DNA from: Dendrophyllia cribrosa
Lineage: Eukaryota; Cnidaria; Anthozoa; Scleractinia; Dendrophylliidae
Direction of reading: 5' to 3'
Assembly (NCBI GenBank): GCA_024195265.1
Contig: JAJLRJ010000009.1
Span: 6,104,682 to 6,168,681, forward strand
DNA length: 64,000 nucleotides
In this document: piece after piece, positions 45,158-55,261 of the stretch
Layout: the number at the start of each line of letters is the position of its first letter
Numbering within the stretch: the stretch's first letter is position 1
Notes under the pieces: model-generated
Seen by the model: the letters and a program-made list of their open reading frames with translations, nothing else
What the model was told of the DNA's origin: nothing
Databases searched by the model: none
Position numbers and translations under genes: made by a program

Positions 45158-45395
45158 CTGAAAGAGAAAAATCCCCACTAGTACCATACAGAAGGATATG
45201 GTGGTGATCAGTGAATAGAATTTGCATTTTTATATTGGAACTATGGCTTAAACCCTTGTCTGAGGCTCACGTAAATGGCAAATGTTTCAGTTCACTCAAT
45301 TTTCCTCCTGTGAATAGAAGTATACTAATTTTTCTATTGAAAAAGAGTAGTAAAGTCTTGACTCAGCAGAGTGGCCTACACCTGCCAGAACTTAA
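45158..45395. other. No gene seen
   Basis: Short spacer before the second CCTGG MITE. Confidence 0.3.
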
Positions 45396-45400
45396 CCTGG

Positions 45401-45516
45401 GGTCAATTCAATAAAACTTTTACAAGTGGAATTTAAAAGTGTAGCTATTGTTTTCAACCTCTGAAACAATGGCAACACTTGTAAATAACACTTGTAAAAG
45501 TTTTATTGAATTGACC
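45401..45516 (-). mobile_element. Foldback MITE with CCTGG target duplication, copy 2
   Basis: Same family as 3366-3484 but in opposite orientation, judged by the central TGTAGCTATTGTTTTCAACC. Direct CCTGG repeats at 45396-45400 and 45517-45521. Confidence 0.8.
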
Positions 45517-45521
45517 CCTGG

Positions 45522-47079
45522 TTTTTGTCCCATGCAAAGTTTACATCCCCCCACCCCCGAGTATTATTGCGTTCGTCTGCGAACGCGATCCTAATTTCGT
45601 GTTGAATGTCCTGTATCATGTGTTGGGTATCCTGTGCAATTTCCTAGCGGAAAAAAAGTAATAAGTTCGTGTTCCAGTACACCAAATTGAAAATCAATAA
45701 CAATGTTGTCCCCTAAACCACCACCAATCCTAACTACCCGTCATGGAACATCACTACACATCATCGCACGTTGCTAGACCTAATCAACTTCCTTAGAAAT
45801 CATCTAATGGAACTAGACATCATTCAACATCACTAGGCATCATACAGGATACTGGAACACGAACTTATTCCCGAAAAAGGTATCGAGATTTTTTTCTCAT
45901 GCTTGGACATCCGATTAGCCCCCCCCCGAAGATTCTTTTGTGTTTTTCAGGGGCAAATTCACGGGCGGGAACTGGTATCTACTTTGGCCTCGCTGTCATA
46001 GAGCTTGCTGCCGATTTCGCTTCGCTTATTAATCTGCGGCGCATAAAAGCAACTTTACGCTTTTCTACGGCCGGAAAAAAGTTGAGAATTGACCGATTTT
46101 TATCACACAGCAAGTGAAATGAAGCCTGGCAGAGGTTTGACGGCAAAATCAACCACGGACATTTCAGGGTCTGTTTACGAACGCTGTCGATCCGCGTCGA
46201 TCTCTACACAATTCATCGGTCTCTGTCATATGGCAAGCTAAATAATGGTTGGCTGCGATTTTTTTTTCTGTTTGGATCCAACAATTCTTCCCCGTAACTT
46301 ATGTCCGCATGTTTTTGCTCGCTGTTGTTGCTGTTTTCAGGTATTAAAAATATAGACGGCTGCATCACGGTGTTCCTTTGTTTGCTTATCTTATCATTGC
46401 TATTTTACTAAATAACATTCGATTTCTTTATGATTTTGTTTAGTTTCATTGTAGATCGTGTAAGCTTATGTTTGAATCACATCATCCTAATTACATCTGT
46501 GCTGCTGTTTGTCAAATATTCAATGTTATTCGCTTGATATATTTGCATGTATGTAAATGTGAACAAAAAGTAACGCAAATGTCACGCTGTTTCTTCCTTG
46601 AAGACTGTGACTGAGAGATGGACCTCTGTAGACGTCAAATTTTACAATATTAAACTGCTTTTGGCAAATCAGGTTATTTATTTTTTTAAATAAATTTTTT
46701 CAAAAGAAGATTTTGTTGTCCATTTGTATGTGTTTGTTCATTAATTTCATAGGTTGAAAAGCGATTTGATGTAAACAAAACAAGACTTGGATCTTAACTG
46801 AAAATATCCCGAGAATATGACGATATAATAACTGCCACTCCTTGACCCACCCATACCCCCCCCCCCCCCCCCCCTCAAACAACACCACCGCCGCCTAATG
46901 GCCCTCACCTCCACCAACCACCTCCTCACTCCCTGTACCATCACCCCACCCTGTCGAACGCACTCCCCTAATTTCCAATTACTACTAGTTTATATGTTTG
47001 CTGGTATCCAGTTTTATACCTGGGTAAAGTGATAATGTGAAACAAAATTTCTTGGTCGAGGAAACAACACAATAGCAAA
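45522..47079. other. No gene supported; inverted repeat and poly-C tract
   Basis: Contains the inverted repeat at 45660-45869 and a C-run of about 18 at 46857-46874. No coding region is convincing. Confidence 0.3.
45660..45869. repeat. Inverted repeat, AATAAGTTCGTGTTCCAGTA ends
   Basis: The 20-bp ends pair perfectly. The outer flank GTTGAATGTCCTGTATCATG pairs loosely with internal CATCATACAGGAT, suggesting a MITE with shifted ends. Confidence 0.6.
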
Positions 47080-47148
47080 AACCAGGTCTTGAATCTAACT
47101 GACCTTCAGGTTGAAAGTCTGAAATACTAACCACTCAGCCTCTGCATT
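47080..47148 (-). mobile_element. tRNA-like sequence, probable SINE head
   Basis: The minus strand shows an A box (TGAGTGGTTAGTA), a possible anticodon stem, and a T-arm GGTC-AGTTAGATTCAA-GACC. The acceptor stem is imperfect, so a functional tRNA is not claimed. Confidence 0.45.
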
Positions 47149-47189
47149 GAACATGAGTGCAACATCTTTATCCATTGCAGATGTATACA

Positions 47190-47349
47190 CCTAATTCAAA
47201 AAAGGTTGCTTTGGTCTTTGGTAATTGGGCATTGGGAAGCTATTGTTTAGCAGTCACTCAAGCAAAGCATTGCATTGTGTTCCGTATGCCCAAATGCCAA
47301 TGACCAATTACCAATGACCAATTGTCAAAGCAACCTTTATTGAATTAGG
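47190..47349. mobile_element. MITE with CCTAATTCAA ends
   Basis: Ends CCTAATTCAAAAAAGGTTGC and, reversed, CCTAATTCAATAAAGGTTGC, each followed by TTTG. TATA occurs near both outer edges. Confidence 0.7.
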
Positions 47350-47725
47350 TATATCACCCGATTGTCATTCTGTTATGCTTTTGGAATAACTGACAACCCA
47401 CAATACACAACTTCCATTTTATTTCTTCTACTTGAACATTAATACAGGTGGATTGTCTAAAGGATTTTTATGCACTTAAAGAAAGGTAAAGAAAAGTGAC
47501 TAAGAGGAAGACATCAGCCTGAAGGTTTTTAAAATATTATTGTTACATTTAGTCATAACTTCTCAGATTGAGGTCTATTGTTGTCTGTTAAGGCAAGTAA
47601 TTAATGAAAATCTTACATTTATTTTCTTGATTCTCTTTCGGGTGACTTAGATCCTGATTATTAAATCATACAACCAGTAGACAATAGTAAATAAAACATA
47701 CTAAATTACTGAAGTATTAACATTT
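47350..47725. other. No gene seen
   Basis: AT-rich spacer. Confidence 0.3.
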
Positions 47726-47730
47726 ATTTC

Positions 47731-47869
47731 TGTAACAAGCTCGATAGGGGTCGTGAAGAACAGACAGCGTAGGCGAGAAAGGAACAACTTAGTCGGCCAT
47801 GTGCAGGGTCAAAATCACTTCTTTTATTTCCGTGCCCGTGACATGACGTCACGACGTGATATTGTTACA
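47731..47869 (-). repeat. 3' LTR (139 bp)
   Basis: Identical to 50017-50155. Starts TGTAAC and ends TTACA, with TGACGTCACG inside, a CRE-like palindrome. Confidence 0.95.
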
Positions 47870-48171
47870 TCCTCCCCCTTTTCTTTTTTTTTTTTTGAAA
47901 GCGAAAACTGGCATATTCTGCTAATAATGTTCGCGTCGTAATAAAACGAACGACCGTTATAAACGAAACGCATTTGCTATATATAAAAAACAAACAAACA
48001 AACAAAAAAATCAACAACAAATGTTTTCCTTAGCCCGAAAATGGCGTGTTGTTCGATCAAAAACGGTTGATCAGATAAGGCAAAACGAGTTCAGTGTTTC
48101 CGTTCTGCATCACTGTGATAGTTTTTAACCTCAAATGGGGTGTCCTTGTCCATTTTGTGATCATTGACTGA

Positions 48172-49602
48172 TTAGTATCTCACATAGACTTTCATTTTGA
48201 CTGGGGCCTTGACTGTGCGGCCGGACCTGGTCTGGGTGCCCTCGGCTTGTGGAACAGGCTCCTGTTCGCTGCAGGTTAGCTGTTGGATCGGTGGGTGCGA
48301 CTCCTGTTCGCTGCGGGCGTCTGATTTGGTTTCATTGTGTTCTTGGTTCAGCTCCGTGCGGTCCTCGCCGAGGTGCTGCCCTGGCGGTTCATGAGTCTTC
48401 ACAAGGTGTTGCCGGTTCCGTCTGTACGTAGTCCCCCCGGCCGTGACTTCGTACGACCTCTTGTCTAGGCATTGAGTGACTTCGCCTTTTGCCCATGATT
48501 TCTTTCCAAGCTGAAAAGGTTTTATGCGGACTGTGTCGCCTGGCTTTAGGGGTTGTAGATCTCTGGCAGATGTGTTGTAATATTTCGCCTGCCTTTGTTG
48601 ATTAAGCTTTAGTTGCTCTGTCTCAGCTTTGGGGGGTGGACCTTTTGCTTCTAGCAGAGACTTTGTGACTGGCAAGAGTGTCCTTGTCCTTCTTCCCATA
48701 AGTCTTTGGGCTGGGCTCGTCTGTACGCCCTGTGATGGCACATTTCGGAGATTCAGCAAGGCCAAATACTGATCTTCTCCAGACCGTGTAGTTTTCAGCA
48801 GCATCCGCTTTGCAGACTTTACAGCTGACTCGACCTTGCCGTTTGCCTTGCTGTGATGTGGGGAGGAGGTGGTGTGAGTAATTCCCCAGTCTATGGTAAA
48901 CTTCCGAAACTCTGCAGAGGCAAACTACGGGCCATTATCTTTGACAAGACGAGAAGGGATGCCATATCTCGCGAAGTGAGCCTTCAATTTCTTTATTACC
49001 GCCTTGGATGTCGCATCTGACTGGAGGAGATCAATTTCCCAGAAGTTTGACCTGTAGCAGACGGTGATGAGATAGGTTTTCTTATTAAAGGTAAATAGGT
49101 CTGAGCCAACTTTCTCCCATGGTCGCTCTGGCACTGGGTGAGACACAAGCGTCTCTTTTGGTTGTGAAGTCTCAAATTCCCTGCAGGTTTCGCATGTCTG
49201 GATCCATGCTTTTACTTCTGCATTCATTCCTGGCCAAAATACACTCTCTCGTGCTCTCCTTAGGGATCCCTCTACTCCCAGGTGACCGGTATGAATTTCT
49301 CTTTTGATTCTGGGCCTCATGCTCTTGGGGATCACCAGCCTTTCTCCGCTGAAGATCAGTTCATCAGCGACCGTTAGCTCGTCACGGAAGCTAAAGTAGG
49401 GCGTGACTACTGGGGAAAGGGTAGATTTGTCTTCAGGCCAGCCTTGCTGGATGGTGGCCTTCAATTGTTGGAGGGTCGGGTCTTCATTGGTGTGGTGACA
49501 TAACTCCTGAATCCTCTCGTCTGGCATAGCTAGGTAGTTAACGGCATTTATGATCTCGAACTCGTCCTGACCCTCGTGGTTGGCCCTGGGCAACGGGCAC
49601 AT
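48172..49602 (-). pseudogene. gypsy integrase with one in-frame stop
   Basis: Minus-strand frame with the HHCC zinc finger (HTGHLGVEGSLRRARESVFW, then CETC), a catalytic core with Asp in KVGSDLF, Asp in VKDNG and Glu in KANGKVESA, and a C-terminal domain (LKPGDTVRIKPFQLGKKSW). The sole break is TAG at about 48928, directly after the second Asp motif, where Gln is usual. The N-terminal end is a deletion junction, so the ATG there is accidental. Confidence 0.9.
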
Positions 49603-49832
49603 TTATAGTCTTCAGGTTGGGTGCCAAGGCCTGCTATAACGCAGTAATTCTCCCAGGTCTGTCGCCACATCTTCCAGTTGTCTGCAGTGTTGACAACAAC
49701 CACGAGTGGTGAAGGAGGCGAGATCTGCGGACGTCTAAACGCAGCGATTTGTGGAGGAGGAGGAGGAGGAGTTGTGGTGCTAGAATTGTCCGCAGAAACG
49801 TTGTCCGTGTTGGAGGTCTCAGGAGGAGGCAT
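49603..49832 (-). pseudogene. gypsy gag N-terminus, truncated by deletion
   Basis: Starts at ATG 49832. It has a proline-rich segment, then WKMWRQTWENYCVIAGL, the conserved gag opening of this gypsy group, and is cut soon after at the junction with integrase. Confidence 0.8.
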
Positions 49833-50016
49833 TGCAAACAGATTGCGAGGTTCAGCGAACAAGATGCAACAATAGGTAAAGGTGTATAGGCAGGTTTTGA
49901 ACGACCAAGAAAGCTGTCAACAAAACTACTCACTGTTCGGCGTCTCAGTTGGAAATTAATCATCCATTAGCAATCTACAGGGCTGTGTGAGTCTTTTTGA
50001 CCGACCGCTGCCACCA

Positions 50017-50155
50017 TGTAACAAGCTCGATAGGGGTCGTGAAGAACAGACAGCGTAGGCGAGAAAGGAACAACTTAGTCGGCCATGTGCAGGGTCAAAA
50101 TCACTTCTTTTATTTCCGTGCCCGTGACATGACGTCACGACGTGATATTGTTACA
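50017..50155 (-). repeat. 5' LTR (139 bp)
   Basis: Identical to 47731-47869. The adjoining primer-binding site lies at about 50001-50016. Confidence 0.95.
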
Positions 50156-50612
50156 ATTTCACAGGACATTTCTATATAATACACGTGACATTTAAGCTTA
50201 TGTTCACGTCGACTTTTCTAAACATCTGACTTATAAAAGCGGCCTCACTGAAGCTGACAATATTACAAAACACACAAAAATATATCACACACTTACTTTT
50301 CGAGACGACGGAAACCCTCTTCGTTGTTTTGGAGAAATGAGCAGAGATTTACATGGAATAACCGTCCATTTTGTGTAATGAAACGTTTGCTCGATATTTT
50401 CGGAGATAAGTCTGCTGGGTTTCACCAAGAACAGTCATGAGCCGTTCGAATGCGGTTCGAAGCTGTATCGAGTCCGCCTTCGTTCTTAATCTTTTCCCTT
50501 TCGAAAATTAAGCCATATGTATTCTCAGTGTGCGATTCCTGTCTTTGTAGCTCAATATATAACGGCCATAAACCACACTAAGGTGCTGCGTGTCCTCAAA
50601 ACCCTGGCTCAT
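50156..50612. other. No gene seen
   Basis: Non-coding spacer right of the gypsy element. Confidence 0.3.
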
Positions 50613-50751
50613 CCTCGGTGTAAGAACCTGTCAAATTCACGAGTGACGTAAAACAAAGAAAACAAAAGGCATAAAACAATAGAGTCAACTGGGAATGCAA
50701 TACTACAAAGGTAAAAAACAAAGGAAAAAGTCACAGGTTCTTACACCGAGG
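50613..50751. mobile_element. 139-bp MITE, CCTCGGTGTAAGAACCTGT ends
   Basis: The 19-bp ends are perfectly inverted; the interior is A-rich and non-coding. Confidence 0.7.
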
Positions 50752-51096
50752 TAAACCCAAAACCCTCTTGTCCGCCATTACACTCGTGTATTCAGAACCA
50801 CTGATGACGTCAAACTGGTGTCCCGTTAAGCGTTTTGGCCGCGCACAAAATGGACCCACGTTCGATCGTCAACATACGATCTTTGCGGCTTCAAAAACAC
50901 TCGATGAAATTGCATCTGGTCGACTAAACCCAAATATTTGGGTTCATAAGGGCATAAACAAGCATATTAGGCGAAATTATTTTTCATTTCTTATACACTT
51001 TAAGCACCCATCCCCTACTCTTTCTTCACAACCAAAACAATAAACGACAGACTCTATTACTAGTACATTTTTAACGCAGCAATACAGGCACGAATC

Positions 51097-51452
51097 CCGG
51101 GTGGGTACTCCCGACAATTTAGGATAGGTGTGTGCCGCCAAGGTTCTCAAACCTTGACCCTGTTTAAGGGTAGAAAATCGAGATTTGATACCCTTTTTAA
51201 GGCCCAAAACCAAACTTTAAAACGTGTATTCAGGTGTGTAGTACAGTTTTAATAGACCATATCGTTTTCGTTTTGTGCGTTGGGGTGGATACTGCAATTT
51301 AGTGACCCTATCTAAGGAATATCTAAGGATCATAATACCAAAAAGGATACCCTATTTAAGGACTGAGCATCTCAAAAATCCTACCCTATTGGGTGGCACA
51401 TACCTATGTAGCGTATATAAGGGAATTCCCCCCCCCCCCCCCCCCCCCCAGG
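51097..51452. repeat. GGGTACTCCC-type dispersed repeat with poly-C end
   Basis: Begins CCCGGGTGGGTACTCCCGAC and ends in a C-run (51430-51449). GGTGTGTGCCGCC near the left and GGTGGCACATACC near the right pair as inverted arms. Short TTTAAGGGTA and CTATTTAAGGA blocks recur inside. Confidence 0.6.
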
Positions 51453-51606
51453 GGCACGAATTCACAAAAAGTGCTCGTGAGCTTGGGGGGAGATTTGAGT
51501 GACATTATACGTTTATACAAGTTATTTTTAACATGTTTATTCGCTTGTGGGAACCTATTGAAATTTATGAATTACAAACAAGAAAATGTACGAGCACGGT
51601 GTTTAA

Positions 51607-52114
51607 GTAGTACTTTCTTGTGGTGCTGTTTAATATGCTGTACAAGGTTGTTCGAACTTTTGAGTTTGTGGATGAAATCCTAAAGTGTGACCATTCAAAT
51701 GAAAGCTACGGAGCAGTACTTTCCTGTGGTACTGTTTATTATGCTGTACAAGGTGGTTCTAACTTTTGAGTCTGTGGATGAAATCCTAAAGTGTGACCAT
51801 TCAAATGAACGCTATTGAGCAGTACTTTCCTGTGGTACTGTTTATTATGCTGTACAAGGTGGTTCTAACTTTTGAGTCTGTGGATGAAATCCTAAAGTGT
51901 GACCATTCAAATGAAAGCTATTGAGCAGTACTTTCCTGTTGTGCTGTTTATCATGCTGTACAAGGTGGTTCTTACTTTTGAGTCTGTAGATGAAATCCTT
52001 AAGTGTGACCATTCAAATGAAAGCTATTGAGCAGTACTTTCCTGTGGTGCTGTTTATTATGTTGTACAGGGTGGTTCTAACTTTTGATTTTGTGAATAAA
52101 ATCCTACAGCGTCA
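51607..52114 (+). repeat. 106-bp satellite, nearly five units
   Basis: GCAGTACTTTCCTG recurs at 51713, 51819, 51925 and 52031, exactly 106 bp apart, with about 95% similarity between central units. 106 is not divisible by 3, so it is not a coding repeat. Confidence 0.95.
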
Positions 52115-52314
52115 TGCTATTCTGTTATGAGTGTATTATCATGAGTGTATTTTAAAGCCTAAATATCCTTTATTCATTTTCTATGTAGACCCATTATTCA
52201 TTCTTAATCATTCCTCTTCACCCCCAGTGAAAGGGGTATAATAATCTTTACCTTTTACAGTTACAATTGAAACTAAAATACGAGAATTCCAGTAAAAATT
52301 ATTGAACAATATAG

Positions 52315-52583
52315 CAGTGGCGGGTCCAGGGGAAGGGTCGGGTCCGGACCCCCCTATCAGACCTGTGTCTCCCATGTGGTTCATAAAAATAATAGAATAA
52401 AATTTTTTTATACGTAGTTGTTTCACTTACACCAATTGACTGATTGTCAAGTTTTTGACTTAACAAACGCTTTTCGACTCTCAAGAATGCCGGAAATGGC
52501 GTTTCAGAGGGTAAAATCGGAAAAATTGTCCGGGGGACATGCACCCGGACCCCACCTTTCAGAAATTCCTGGATCCGCCCCTG
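52315..52583. mobile_element. hAT-like MITE with 5-bp duplication TATAG
   Basis: Ends CAGTGGCGGGTCCAGG and, reversed, CAGGGGCGGATCCAGG. TATAG is duplicated at 52310-52314 and 52584-52588. Confidence 0.75.
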
Positions 52584-52604
52584 TATAGTGTTTACAAATT
52601 AAAG

Positions 52605-52945
52605 GTTGTTTAGGTTAAAAATGATTGACTCGCCTTTATGTTCCTTTTGCAAACGAGAAATGGTGATGTGATGTGACGGAGACTTTTTGGGAAGCCTTTT
52701 GTTCTTGGCTTAGTAAGTGTGAAGTTATGTTACAACCCTTTACAATAATGGATATTTTGTTTGGAGTCTCTAATATGGAAGATTATTATTTTATTTTAAA
52801 TCTTCTGATACTGACAGCTAAATTGTTTATCTATAAGTGTAAGTTGAATAAGGTGCATCCCTCTATACGAGTCTTTCAAGCCAAGATTAAGGCTGTATAT
52901 CAAGTGGGAAAAACAATAGCAAGTAGGCGGAACAAATTAACCTAA
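52605..52945 (+). pseudogene. LINE ORF2 C-terminal fragment
   Basis: DSPLCSFCKREM begins a zinc knuckle that is cut by a stop and small deletion near 52670. It continues TETFWEAFCSWL, IMDILFGVSN and IASRRNKLT to TAA 52943-52945. Confidence 0.65.
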
Positions 52946-53126
52946 CATTTCAAGAAATGGAAGAAGCATGTGCTATTTGTTAGCTCGTAGTGGGGGTGTC
53001 CCGCATGTGTGTCCCTCTTTCTTTTCTGTTTTACTGATGTTTATACTCGCCGATTTTAGTGTTGTTAAGTGTGCTTTGATTAATTTATGATAGTGTATAT
53101 GTAGTACGTTTTTTTGCAGCTGTTAA

Positions 53127-53681
53127 AGTGCCCCTGTGATCAAATTTTTGATTTTCATTTTTTTTACATTTTCATGTACAATTAGACTTTCTTACGCATC
53201 TTGCCAAGTTTCAATTCATTACGAACATCAGAAGTCATTTTATTTTAACATTTATTTCCGAGAATTTACGGCCGCCATTAATCAACCTTGTTCCAAGGCG
53301 TGGTTACGAATGGGAGAAAGTGACGTCAAAGACTCAAACATACCTCACGGGTTGAAATTATAATAACAATAAGTATTGAAAATCACGCGAAAAGCAACAA
53401 AAACTTTGGACTTGTTCTCCGTGCAATTTTCTATGCTGATTGTTATTATAATTTCAACCCGTGAGGTATGTTTGAGTCTTTGACGTCACTTTCTCCCATT
53501 CGCAACCAAGCCTTGGAACAAGGTTGATTAATGGCGGCCGTAAATTCTCGGAAATAAATGTTAAAATAAAATGACTTCTGATGTTCGTAATGAATTGAAC
53601 TTTGACAAGATGAGTAAGAAAGTCTAATTGTACACGAAAATGTAAAAAAATCAAAATAAAAAATTTGATCACAGGGGCACT
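53127..53681. mobile_element. TTAA-flanked 555-bp foldback element
   Basis: Arms of about 240 bp start AGTGCCCCTGTGATCAAATT and are nearly perfect inverses. The centre is a 90-bp unique spacer. TTAA lies outside both ends (53123-53126, 53682-53685). Confidence 0.9.
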
Positions 53682-53928
53682 TTAATTTTGAGCTGTCATT
53701 TACTAAGGTAATTTGTTGTTATCCTGTATCGTAGCGGATTTTGCGGATAGCGTAAAGGTAGTACTGACTTTCTGTAATTTTTTTAGCTGTTAATTTAGTA
53801 GTGTATAATGTAAGTTATTGTTGTATTGTGTTTTTAGTTTTGTAGTGGGGTTAAGTAATTCGTAATTGTTGTATTTATTATTTAAGTGTGAAAAACTAAA
53901 AAAAGTTAATAAATAACAAAAAAAAATT

Positions 53929-54493
53929 CTATGTAACCCATCATTCATTCTTTGTTATTCCCCTTCACCCCAGTGAAAGGGTTAAGAATTTCCAACACCC
54001 GACAACTTCATTGTTTTGACATCCATTTTAAAGTTTCACATTGTCATTGAACGTAAGGAAGATTTTTGACAATTCTTCGAATACTGACTGAAGTTTGTAC
54101 GAACGTTTTCGATCTTTTTTCCGAAAATGTCCGAAGATGTCCGAAGACTTCGGGAAAGATCCTAAGTCGCCTTCCGATTGTAGGCCAATCTGTTAGTTCG
54201 TTTGACATTTAATAAGGGCAAACTTAATATCCATTTTAAAGTTTCACTTTGTCATTGAGTGTATAAGTTAAAGTCTTTTGTTCTACCATTTCGATGCAAA
54301 TATCTATTAAACCTTTATTGCAGCTGTGCGACAACCCAGATTATGCCTGCGTGTAAGGAGAATGTTATCAGTTGCACTCTGTCCATATAGGGCAGGCTAA
54401 ATCAACTGATCAAAGGTCTTTTGTTTATAAATTCATCTCTCTTGAGACGTACTTTTTGAGAAAATCCTTGATGTAAACGACATCAAGCTAATA
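53929..54493. other. No gene seen; direct repeats
   Basis: A 35-bp direct repeat (ATCCATTTTAAAGTTTCAC) at 54022 and 54230. The segment 53929-53990 (CCCTTCACC..AGTGAAAGGG) is a diverged copy of 52176-52240. Confidence 0.45.
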
Positions 54494-54501
54494 GATGTCA
54501 A

Positions 54502-55253
54502 CCCGGCGTTACCAATCGATGAAATCGATGATCGATAAAAATCGATATCAATCGATGGCAATCGATATTCAATTAATCGATTGATATTGATAATCGATGA
54601 CCAATCGATGAAGATTTTTGTGACCTTATCGATTGGCATCGATTGTCATCGATTGCTATCGATTGTCATCGATTCTCACAATGCAGTTTTCGTACTCTTT
54701 AAATATGAAAATTCGACACATTTATTTTGAAAACATGACTTTCAGCCAAACGAGAATGAGATTCACCGAGAGTTGAAGGATGAGAGTTCAGTTGCACGAG
54801 AGTTTTATTCAACTCTCAGCAAGCGTGGGCCAAATTCGATGGAAGCGCACAGGAATCGCCGAGAGTGCATGAGAGTTTCAATTCAGGCCAAACGAGAGCG
54901 AAAGTTTGTTTGAAGTCTTATTTACTCTTGTTCTCGTTTGGACCGGCCTTCTAAAGCTTGCAGTTACAGGTTTTCTCAGTTTCTTCTTGCTTCTAAACTC
55001 AAGTGAAAGTGAGTCGCAAAGCGGCGAAAAGTGAGACACGCACGAAGCGGCGAAAACTCGCCGCTTGTTTGTCGCAGCTTCGCGACTCAATTTCACTTGG
55101 AACATCTGTCATGAAAGTACTTGCCAATCGATGATCGATGCCAATCGATATCAATCGATGAACTCTTTTTTTGTAACTATCGAAATTTCATCGATTGATA
55201 TCGATTTATCGATTGAATTTCCGATCATCGATTTCATCGATTGGTAACGCCGG
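54502..55253. mobile_element. DNA element with ATCGAT arrays and 8-bp duplication GATGTCAA
   Basis: Ends CCCGGCGTTACCAATCGATG are inverted. GATGTCAA is duplicated at 54494-54501 and 55254-55261. The subterminal regions contain more than 15 ATCGAT palindromes on the left and about 10 on the right. The centre (54720-55100) has its own inverted segment with GAGAGTT repeats. An 8-bp duplication is hAT-like, though the ends are not CAGGG. Confidence 0.8.
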
Positions 55254-55261
55254 GATGTCAA

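Larger units (their letters stand above)
47731..50155 (-). mobile_element. Ty3/gypsy-type LTR retrotransposon, internally deleted, identical LTRs
   Basis: Two 139-bp LTRs (TG...CA) are identical. ATTTC is duplicated outside (47726-47730, 50156-50160). In the minus-strand sense, a primer-binding site TGGTGGCAGCGGTCGG follows the 5' LTR directly, and a polypurine tract AAAAGAAAAGGGGGAGGA lies before the 3' LTR. The interior keeps the start of gag and the integrase; protease, reverse transcriptase and RNase H are missing through one deletion near 49602. Confidence 0.95.
52595..53928 (+). mobile_element. 5'-truncated Tx1/L1-like LINE with insertion
   Basis: The C-terminal end of ORF2 is followed by a 3' UTR that is interrupted by the TTAA element and resumes at 53682, ending in an A-run at 53919-53927. 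It resembles the C-terminus of the LINE at 6604 but is a different family member. Confidence 0.65.

Noticed and set aside
49678..49875. Glycine-rich plus-strand ORF in the gypsy element
   Set aside because: Antisense of the proline-rich gag start.
51607..52114. Protein repeat encoded by the 106-bp satellite
   Set aside because: The unit length is not a multiple of three, and stops occur in all frames.
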